The notes beneath the pieces are model-generated. The model saw only the letters and a program-made list of their open reading frames with translations, ran no database searches and had not been told where the DNA came from. This document shows positions 22,741-28,243 of a stretch of DNA of 28,243 nt, one piece after another. Origin of the DNA: Thermoplasmatota archaeon (GTDB taxonomy: Archaea; Thermoplasmatota; E2; DHVEG-1); contig JAUWOO010000004.1 of assembly GCA_030612095.1 (NCBI GenBank), positions 1 to 28,243 on the forward strand. Direction: 5' to 3'. The position numbers and the translations under genes are program-made. The first letter of the stretch is position 1. Every line of letters starts with the position of its first letter.

Positions 22741-23376
22741 ATGAAAAAAATGATCGTTATTCAGATAAGTACATTGCTCCTTATTTCAGGAGGATTGGGA
22801 GGCATACTTTTGTTTACCGATGTCTATGAAGAAGTCCAATCCAATATCGTTTTAGTTCTTTGTCTTAGCTGCATGAAACTTGAGGTAAACACGATAAAAG
22901 AATATACATTTGAAACAGCAAATGATGAACCGCATCCGGATTTTGTATTAGATAACTTGACCAAGGGTCCAGTGTTTTTGCATTATAGTGAAAAGGCTTG
23001 TCCTGGATGCGACATCATGTACCCAATAATAAAACAGTTTTTTAACGTTGAATTTGAAAAAAACGAGATGTTCTATGAAATGGTCAATTATGAAAATTCC
23101 AGTGTTTCCTATATCTATACAAATATTGATTATTCTTCTGAAGAAATAAGGGATTCTCTCCCAATCTATGATAAAGATCGCATCCATGGTTTGCCCATGT
23201 TTTCGGTGGTTACACTTGGATACGATCGAGGCACCATACGTCCATACTATACATCAGTATATGGTACGCTTGGCTTTGATAACGATGAAGAAAGAATTTC
23301 TCTTTTAACAGAACTGATGCAGGAAAGTATCGATATGTACAATCAAAACTGGGAAGGTTATAATCCAAATCAATAA
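22741..23376 (+). CDS. Membrane-anchored thioredoxin-fold protein with CPGC active site
   Basis: A 211-residue protein with an N-terminal hydrophobic anchor (about residues 5-25) and a thioredoxin-like domain: strand PVFLHYS, active site C87-PG-C90, and a cis-proline loop GLPMFSVV with P152. A second pair, C41-LS-C44, lies in a short hydrophobic stretch (IVLVLCLSCMKL) between the anchor and the domain, and could serve as an internal electron relay. The domain is probably outside the cell. Its ATG follows the polyferredoxin stop codon directly, indicating tight coupling, and this pairing suggests the two proteins work together. I do not recognise a characterised homologue; the exact substrate is unknown. 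Confidence 0.75.
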   Translation: MKKMIVIQISTLLLISGGLGGILLFTDVYEEVQSNIVLVLCLSCMKLEVNTIKEYTFETANDEPHPDFVLDNLTKGPVFLHYSEKACPGCDIMYPIIKQFFNVEFEKNEMFYEMVNYENSSVSYIYTNIDYSSEEIRDSLPIYDKDRIHGLPMFSVVTLGYDRGTIRPYYTSVYGTLGFDNDEERISLLTELMQESIDMYNQNWEGYNPNQ

Positions 23377-23383
23377 TTAATTC

Positions 23384-23410
23384 AAAAAAATCATGTCAGG
23401 GAAAAATTCC
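23384..23410. terminator. Terminator region between convergent genes
   Basis: The 40-nt gap contains an A7 run (23384-23390), read as T7 on the minus strand after the DUF1667 gene, and a small hairpin GGAA-AAA-TTCC at 23400-23410. It can plausibly end both converging transcripts. Confidence 0.4.
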
Positions 23411-23416
23411 TTCCTT

Positions 23417-23794
23417 TTAGATTTTGTTGTTTTTGACTGTTTTAGTTGCTACAATACTTATGTCAGTATTTGCAACATTTTTGATTATCGTTTGTCCAGA
23501 TTTCACTGGTGCATTCACTGCCGTCCTCTTTATTTCTTTTAAAATAGGGAACAATTTTTCTTTTGGAACTGGCTTTGAGCTTTTAACGCTGACAAGCGGC
23601 CATTCCCCGCCATTTACTAGTACAGAAGTTGTCAGCATTCGTCTGGGGTCAAAAGCCTCGTTTTTTGCGTATTCTATCCCCCTTTTACATTTGTTCCCCT
23701 CAACAATCTCAAGTTGCGTTCCATCTATTCTAACCAGTATTTTACAACCAATAGGACAGACAATACAGGTGATATTCCTCTCAACAATCACCAA
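23417..23794 (-). CDS. DUF1667 protein, GlpA/GlpB-type accessory
   Basis: A 125-residue DUF1667 protein. It opens with a cysteine motif C10-x2-C13-P-x2-C17, followed by C36 in EGNKCKRGIEYA, then the conserved DPRRMLTTSVLV..WPLVSVKSSKPVPKEKL region. In Thermotoga and related organisms such proteins are encoded next to a pair of FAD oxidoreductases of the glycerol-3-phosphate dehydrogenase type, exactly as here; an iron-sulfur or electron-transfer role is inferred. There is no ATG start: GGAGGT is followed by TTG (23794, 5-nt spacing) and in-frame GTG (23791, 8-nt spacing). Either is possible. The gene overlaps the end of its upstream neighbour. Confidence 0.85.
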   Translation of the reverse strand: MVIVERNITCIVCPIGCKILVRIDGTQLEIVEGNKCKRGIEYAKNEAFDPRRMLTTSVLVNGGEWPLVSVKSSKPVPKEKLFPILKEIKRTAVNAPVKSGQTIIKNVANTDISIVATKTVKNNKI

Positions 23795-25034
23795 GCATTA
23801 CCTCCAAGTTCTGTGTAGTGGTCATTACCTCAAGCGGAATATCAATATCAACTCCAATCATGTTAGCAGGATTTGCCCACAGCAATCTTTTCTTCAAAAG
23901 TTCTTTATCATCTGCAATCACATGCAACACGGATGATTCTCTAGGTTTTTCAGCTCTTAAGGTCAAATGTACTTTTCCCGGTTCACTGATAATTTGAGGA
24001 ACAACATACCTAACTCCTCTTCCAGGTGCAACTTTAGTAATAATTTTCTTGTCTTTCTTTTGAATGGTCAAATTTTTTGCTGCGCTTTTTCCGGCATTCT
24101 TTGCATCAGTTGCAAGAACATCAACGGTATCGTAGACCTGAAGGCAGTTTCCACAAGCAAAGACCCCTGACAGTGTTGTCTCAAAATATTGATTTACTGT
24201 TGGCCCACCTGTTATGCTATCAATTTCAATTCCGACATTGTTGGCTAATTCATTTTCAGGAATCAATCCCAGCGAAAGAAGAAAAGTATCACATTCAATT
24301 TTTTTCTCAGTTCCAGAGATGACGTTCATTTTCTTATCGACTTGAGCAATAATAACTTGCTCTACTCTCTCTTTTCCATTGATGCAGGTAACCGTATGAT
24401 TCAAAAAAAGAGGTATATCATAGTCCTCAAGACATTGAACTACATTTCTAGGAAGACCGCTTGCATAAGGTAAGATTTCCACAACTCCTAGAACATTAGC
24501 ACCCTCGAATTTCAAACGCCGTGCCATAATAAGTCCAACATCCCCAGACCCAAGAATAATCACATTCTTTCCAGGCATTATGTTATAGAGATTTATGAAC
24601 GCCTGTGCCACGCCAGCAGTATAGATGCCGCTTGGTCGGTCACCAGGTATCATTACATTCCATCTTGTCTTTTCCCTGCATCCCATCGCAAGAACAATAG
24701 CGCTGGCTTTGATTTTGTGTAATCCATTCTTGTTTACTGCTGTTATCTCTCGTCTTTTATCAAACTGTAAAACCATTGTCTCTTTCATAATATCTATGTC
24801 TTGTTTCTCTGCCATCTCAATATATTTCTCTGCATATTCGGGTCCGGTCATAGAGGTTCCTGTTTCCTCAACACCAAAACCGTCATGTATACACTGTGGA
24901 AGAATACCACCAAGCCAACTGTTCCTATCTAATAAAACAACATGTTCAGCACCCGATTCCTTGGCAGATATAGCAGCAGCTAAACCCGCAGGTCCACCAC
25001 CAATAACTACCACATCTGCTGAATGATCAATCAC
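23781..25034 (-). CDS. GlpB-like NAD(P)/FAD-dependent oxidoreductase
   Basis: A flavoprotein of about 417 residues with an N-terminal FAD fold (VVVIGGGPAGL), a second nucleotide-binding fold (VIILGSGDVGLIMARRL), the MGCREKTRW segment, and a closing FAD contact LSGVFACGNC. It is the middle partner of the GlpA-like/GlpB-like/DUF1667 trio and probably moves electrons between the GlpA-like dehydrogenase and NAD(P)H or another carrier. The frame is open to an ATG at 25058, inside the previous gene, but GAGGGG lies 6 nt before a GTG at 25034 that starts just before the conserved region, so I prefer the GTG. That start overlaps the previous stop by 8 nt, consistent with coupled translation. Confidence 0.87.
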   Translation of the reverse strand: MIDHSADVVVIGGGPAGLAAAISAKESGAEHVVLLDRNSWLGGILPQCIHDGFGVEETGTSMTGPEYAEKYIEMAEKQDIDIMKETMVLQFDKRREITAVNKNGLHKIKASAIVLAMGCREKTRWNVMIPGDRPSGIYTAGVAQAFINLYNIMPGKNVIILGSGDVGLIMARRLKFEGANVLGVVEILPYASGLPRNVVQCLEDYDIPLFLNHTVTCINGKERVEQVIIAQVDKKMNVISGTEKKIECDTFLLSLGLIPENELANNVGIEIDSITGGPTVNQYFETTLSGVFACGNCLQVYDTVDVLATDAKNAGKSAAKNLTIQKKDKKIITKVAPGRGVRYVVPQIISEPGKVHLTLRAEKPRESSVLHVIADDKELLKKRLLWANPANMIGVDIDIPLEVMTTTQNLEVMLGDC

Positions 25035-26493
25035 TTTGATCCCCTCTGGTTCTACCATAGAAGAGATTAGAATTCGGTGATTTTAGCTTTATGTCGGTGA
25101 CATCCATGTTAAAATATTCTCCCATAATTCTAACTATATGCTGGGTGCAGAAACCGCCTTGACATCTTCCCATTCCTGCTCTGCAACGATATTTAACTGA
25201 AGAGATGGTCTTTGCCCCTATGGGATTTGAAAGCGCCTCGATCACTTCTGCCTCGGTGACATGCTCACATCTACAAACAATCCTACCCCATCTCTCATCT
25301 TCTTTAATCAGATTCAATTGCTCTTCTGTTGACAGTTCAGAGAATCGTTTTCTTCCATGTATTCTTGATTTGAAACTATTTTTTTCCTTTAGTTCTATTA
25401 AACGAGAAATCATTTTTATTATCTCTTTAGCAATAGCCGGAGCTGCGGTAAGCCCAGGTGATTCTACTCCCAACAAGTTAATAAAACCAGGCATATTCTT
25501 GCTTTCTTCTATTCTATAATCAGCCCAACCTCCAGATTCAGGAAGGGCAAGTTTGCAACGAATTCCTGAATAAGCATTTATTACTGCTTTATCTGGTAAA
25601 GAAGGGATTATCTCTTTTGCCTCCTGAATTAAATTATTCATCGTTTCTTTCGTAGTCCTTTTGTCATAAGGATCATCTATAAATTCTGCACTTGGACCAA
25701 GGAGAATGTTTCCCTCAATCGTTGGAGTGATATGAACACCTAACACCCCTAACTCCTTCACTGGCACAGGATATATCATAGAGTTTATTAATGAACTATA
25801 ATTTTTATCCAGAACCAAATACTCCCCTCTGCATAGATACACCTGGAAATCTGGTTCCTCTACCATAGAGACTACCTCCCTACAATTCAAACCTGCAGCG
25901 TTTACTACCACTTCTGCTTGAAAGTCACCGTTGTTGGTTTTTATTAAAAAATGATTTTGTTGTTTTTTCAAACCAGTAACTTTTGTTTCAAGAAAAAACC
26001 TGACATTGTTTTCTGCAGCGTTTTCGGCAAGAGCTATCGTAAACTCGTAAGGTAGCGTAATACCAGCAGTAGGAACCCACAACGCTTTAACACATGAGAC
26101 ATTCGGCTCTTTCTTTTTAACCTCTGAGCCGCCTTTCATCTCCAAACCCGAAACGCTATTATCCATGCCAGTTTTTTTAAGATGTTCAAGCTCATTAATC
26201 TCACCCTCATTTTTAGCTATAATATATTTTCCAACCCATTGTAATGGAAAACCTAGCTCGTCAGCAAGTGATTGAAACATTTTGTTGCCTTCAACACAAA
26301 AGCGAGCTTTAAGAGAGGAATGTGGAGAATTTATACCACTATGAACCACACCGCTGTTTGCCTTACTGGTACCAGACGCAACGTCGCTTCCCATTTCAAA
26401 AACTGCTATATTGAGTTTATACTTTGACAATTCCCGGGCAATAGCAGAACCAATAACACCTCCTCCGATGATGGCAACCTGGAAGTTTTTCAT
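25027..26493 (-). CDS. GlpA/LhgO-like FAD dehydrogenase with BFD-type [2Fe-2S] domain
   Basis: A 488-residue dehydrogenase with a DAO-type FAD domain (VAIIGGGVIGSAIARELS, then GTSKANSGVVHSGI) and a C-terminal BFD-like domain with C-R-C near residue 405 and CRAGMGRCQGGFC near 437-449, expected to bind [2Fe-2S]. This arrangement is usual for anaerobic glycerol-3-phosphate dehydrogenase subunit A and its Thermotoga relatives. The N-terminal half also resembles L-2-hydroxyglutarate oxidase (LhgO). The substrate is therefore either glycerol 3-phosphate or an L-2-hydroxy acid; the divergent LarA racemase makes the second attractive. A TATA-like box about 28 nt upstream predicts a near-leaderless transcript. 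It is the first of three overlapping minus-strand genes. Confidence 0.87.
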   Translation of the reverse strand: MKNFQVAIIGGGVIGSAIARELSKYKLNIAVFEMGSDVASGTSKANSGVVHSGINSPHSSLKARFCVEGNKMFQSLADELGFPLQWVGKYIIAKNEGEINELEHLKKTGMDNSVSGLEMKGGSEVKKKEPNVSCVKALWVPTAGITLPYEFTIALAENAAENNVRFFLETKVTGLKKQQNHFLIKTNNGDFQAEVVVNAAGLNCREVVSMVEEPDFQVYLCRGEYLVLDKNYSSLINSMIYPVPVKELGVLGVHITPTIEGNILLGPSAEFIDDPYDKRTTKETMNNLIQEAKEIIPSLPDKAVINAYSGIRCKLALPESGGWADYRIEESKNMPGFINLLGVESPGLTAAPAIAKEIIKMISRLIELKEKNSFKSRIHGRKRFSELSTEEQLNLIKEDERWGRIVCRCEHVTEAEVIEALSNPIGAKTISSVKYRCRAGMGRCQGGFCTQHIVRIMGEYFNMDVTDIKLKSPNSNLFYGRTRGDQSD

Positions 26494-26516
26494 CGAAGGT
26501 GGAATAAAAACCCATC

Positions 26517-26527
26517 GTATAAATATT
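26517..26527 (-). promoter_or_regulatory. TATA box of the GlpA-like operon
   Basis: ATATTTATACG on the minus strand is centred about 28 nt before the ATG at 26493, predicting a leaderless or very short-leader transcript. The imperfect inverted repeat at 26527-26543 lies directly upstream of it. Confidence 0.5.
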
Positions 26528-26543
26528 AGGTGACGATCGCCTA
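26527..26543. promoter_or_regulatory. Imperfect inverted repeat in the glpA-like/larA divergent region
   Basis: TAGGTGA and TCGCCTA surround CGA; the arms pair with one G-T mismatch. The site abuts the TATA box of the minus-strand operon and is upstream of the LarA gene, so a bound regulator could govern both. No regulator gene is adjacent. Confidence 0.35.
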
Positions 26544-26568
26544 CGCTAGATTTTTAACCAATTAATTT

Positions 26569-27840
26569 ATGGATAGACATATGCAAGTTGATATTCCATA
26601 TGGAAAAGAAAAAATAAAAGTAAACATACCAGAACCTTGTGAAATATTAGTTCCAAACAAGGTAAAAAGTAGAGATGAAAACAAGATTATCGAGACCGCT
26701 TTAAAAAATCCAATTGGTATGAAACCCTTTGAAAAATTTGCTGAAAAATCAAAACAGATACTTGTAATTGTTAATGATGCAACACGACCTACTCCTACAA
26801 GGAAGGTACTAGAATTTCTTTATCCTGTTCTTTCATCCCATCCCGACGTAAAATTTCTCGTAGCAACAGGTGCTCATAGAGCCCCTACTGAAGAAGAATA
26901 TCGATTCATCTTTGGCAAATTCTATGATATTTTCAAAGAACAGATATACACTCATGATGCCCGAAGAGAGGAGGAGATGGTTTATCTGGGTAAATCAAAA
27001 AATGGAACCGAGATGTATATTAACAAGATGGTCTCAGAAATTGGAAACGTACTTGTTATTGGAAGTGTTGAACCGCATTATTTCGCAGGCTATACAGGTG
27101 GGCGGAAATCCTTTCTCCCGGGTGTGGCCGCATATAAAACCATTGAAATGAATCACAAGCTGGCTTTAAGTGATAAGGCACGTTCTCTTGCTCTTGAAAA
27201 CAACCCAGTTCACCAAGATATGGTAGATGCCATGAATGTCTTAGAAAATGTAAACATCTTTTCTATACAGACTGTGCTAGCCGGAGATCATGGCATATAT
27301 GCTGTTACCGCTGGCGATTTACTCAAATCCTTTGACGTTGCTACAAAATATGCAAATGAGATATTTTGTGTTCCATTAAAGAAAAAAGGTAACATTGTAA
27401 TCACCGCAGCACCTTATCCAATGGATATCGATTTATATCAATCTCAAAAAGCACTTGATAACAGTAAATTAGCCTTAGAGATAAATGGTATTGTTATATT
27501 AATATCCAAATGTCGCATGGGTGTTGGAGAGAAAACTTTTTTGGATCTATTATCCAAAGCAAATACGCCTCAAAAAATCCTTGAAATAATTGACAAGGGG
27601 TATAAACTGGGTTATCACAAGGCAGCGAAGATGGCACAAATTGGGGCTTGGGCTCAAATGTGGATGGTTACCGACCTAGATGATGAAATTGTTAAAAAAA
27701 CCATGATGAAGCCTTATGAAAGTATACAATCAGCGTTAGATGATGCTGTAAAAACAATCAAAGCAAGAAATGAACAACCAAGAATTGTCGTGATGCCCTT
27801 TGGAAGTCTCACGATTCCATTAATTAAAGAGGAGGAATAG
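26569..27840 (+). CDS. larA: LarA-family nickel-dependent 2-hydroxyacid racemase
   Basis: A 423-residue LarA homologue. LarA uses a nickel-pincer nucleotide cofactor to racemise lactate or epimerise other 2-hydroxy acids. The residues known in the Lactobacillus enzyme are all present here: D70 and R73 (NDATRPTPT), H103 (GAHR), H170 and cofactor-linking K180 (PHYFAGYTGGRKS), and H196 (MNHK). Cofactor synthesis needs LarB, LarC and LarE, none of which is in the window. Substrate is uncertain; LarA homologues are diverse. An ATG at 26581 starts at the usual LarA N-terminus and is about 28 nt after a weak TTTTTAA box, so the first four residues may be absent. It is divergent from the GlpA/LhgO-like operon. 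Confidence 0.9.
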   Translation: MDRHMQVDIPYGKEKIKVNIPEPCEILVPNKVKSRDENKIIETALKNPIGMKPFEKFAEKSKQILVIVNDATRPTPTRKVLEFLYPVLSSHPDVKFLVATGAHRAPTEEEYRFIFGKFYDIFKEQIYTHDARREEEMVYLGKSKNGTEMYINKMVSEIGNVLVIGSVEPHYFAGYTGGRKSFLPGVAAYKTIEMNHKLALSDKARSLALENNPVHQDMVDAMNVLENVNIFSIQTVLAGDHGIYAVTAGDLLKSFDVATKYANEIFCVPLKKKGNIVITAAPYPMDIDLYQSQKALDNSKLALEINGIVILISKCRMGVGEKTFLDLLSKANTPQKILEIIDKGYKLGYHKAAKMAQIGAWAQMWMVTDLDDEIVKKTMMKPYESIQSALDDAVKTIKARNEQPRIVVMPFGSLTIPLIKEEE

Positions 27841-27933
27841 ATGGATTTTAGTTGGACAGAGGAACAGGAAATTTGGAGAAGAATTTATAACTTCATTTAT
27901 ATGGATTTTTGGGAAAGGAAAAATAACTGGTAG
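27841..27933 (+). pseudogene. Possible acyl-CoA dehydrogenase N-terminal remnant (30 codons)
   Basis: Immediately after the LarA stop, and with GAGGAGGAA as ribosome binding site, a frame starts MDFSWTEEQEIWRR, which resembles the first residues of acyl-CoA dehydrogenases (MDF-x-x-TEEQ). It stops after 30 codons and nothing resembling the rest of that enzyme follows in any frame I checked. It may be a decayed gene, a truncated fragment, or a small unrelated protein translated with LarA. The similarity is short. Confidence 0.35.
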
Positions 27934-28054
27934 AACTTCAACTGGAAAAATCATCCATTCGTTATTTTCTCGTAATTTTATTCATACTGTGGATGTTCAA
28001 ATGACTTAAGTTCTGGTCTGCAAGTTGTAAACCTCATTCATAGAGAAAAATTGA

Positions 28055-28061
28055 TTTTTTT
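28055..28061 (+). terminator. T-run after the LarA region
   Basis: A T7 run on the plus strand, preceded by GAAAAATTGA, about 120 nt after the short remnant frame, is a plausible end for the larA transcript. The rest of 27934-28111 contains no convincing gene. Confidence 0.35.
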
Positions 28062-28082
28062 ATCGATGTGTAACTTGGATTC

Positions 28083-28105
28083 ATACAAAAAAGAAAAAAA
28101 AGGGG
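28083..28105 (-). terminator. C-run/T-run terminator of the small minus-strand gene
   Basis: On the minus strand the sequence reads ACCCCC, T8, C, T6, starting about 7 nt after the stop of the 27-residue frame. A T-run this long is a strong archaeal termination signal. Confidence 0.5.
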
Positions 28106-28111
28106 GTAGAA

Positions 28112-28195
28112 TTAGATAAGTTCCATATCTCTTTCTATTTTTCTCCATTCCTTGGATAATTCCTTGTATTTATAGTCGTTTATTACGTTAGACAT
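28112..28195 (-). CDS. Candidate 27-residue microprotein
   Basis: A short frame encoding a 27-residue charged, helix-prone peptide (MSNVINDYKYKELSKEWRKI, then seven more residues). Its support is contextual: a TATA-like GTATAAATATAA lies just upstream of the ATG (about 15-20 nt, slightly close) and a strong T-run terminator follows the stop. It has no recognisable family and no Shine-Dalgarno, so it would be leaderless. The transcript could instead be a small noncoding RNA. Confidence 0.3.
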   Translation of the reverse strand: MSNVINDYKYKELSKEWRKIERDMELI

Positions 28196-28243
28196 ACAAT
28201 TATATTTATACTTCTAAGTATTTAATCCTGTCGATTTAAATAT

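Noticed and set aside
27824..28009. Second frame running past the short remnant after larA
   Set aside because: It has no start codon and shows no similarity to acyl-CoA dehydrogenases that would support a simple frameshift repair.

Overview
The window looks like a piece of an anaerobic archaeal chromosome. It is AT-rich, with TATA-like boxes about 25-30 nt before many starts, several apparently leaderless genes, and GGAGG/GGTGA-type ribosome binding sites inside operons. Family content agrees: HdrABC and MvhD proteins, an F420-hydrogenase beta-type flavoprotein, an ADP-forming acyl-CoA synthetase, a TrmB-type regulator, and a PGF-CTERM (archaeosortase) surface protein. I would guess a euryarchaeal lineage, perhaps Thermoplasmatota, living as a heterotroph. 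That placement is inference only. There are no methanogenesis genes, rRNA, tRNA, CRISPR or transposon in view.

Positions 1-1507 hold a universal stress protein, a 38-residue zinc-ribbon protein and a membrane-anchored LEA14/WHy-like protein. Positions 1508-14726, minus strand, form one compact eight-gene operon, read in the order HdrC, HdrB, HdrA, a giant HdrA with a GltD/NfnB-type NADPH module inserted, MvhD, an FrhB/FdhB-like flavoprotein, a tandem-duplicated HdrC-like protein, and a 1016-residue double-module HdrA. It appears to encode a large flavin-based electron-transfer (probably bifurcating) machine with predicted sites for NADPH, a deazaflavin-type (F420-like) substrate and a disulfide-type substrate. 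No hydrogenase or formate dehydrogenase catalytic subunit is present.

Positions 14883-18864 carry a small AbrB-like protein, a class I-like zinc deacetylase, and an ADP-forming acyl-CoA synthetase fused to a GNAT acetyltransferase. This could be a protein acetylation/deacetylation pair. Positions 19065-19700 encode a two-domain PRC-barrel protein with Q/N-rich tail repeats.

Positions 19897-23376 form a redox module. A cysteine-rich TrmB-like regulator is divergent from a five-gene operon: cytoplasmic thioredoxin, membrane-anchored TlpA-like thioredoxin, PGF-CTERM surface protein, NapH-type membrane polyferredoxin, and a membrane-anchored CPGC thioredoxin-fold protein. A 7-bp-arm inverted repeat sits between the two TATA boxes and is the natural candidate operator. 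I regard this and the Hdr operon as the two most interesting systems here.

Positions 23417-27840 hold a three-gene FAD oxidoreductase cluster (GlpA/LhgO-like with a BFD [2Fe-2S] domain, a GlpB-like NAD/FAD protein, DUF1667), divergent from a LarA-family nickel 2-hydroxyacid racemase. The right edge has a possible acyl-CoA dehydrogenase remnant and a candidate 27-residue microprotein. No stretch longer than about 300 bases lacks a gene.
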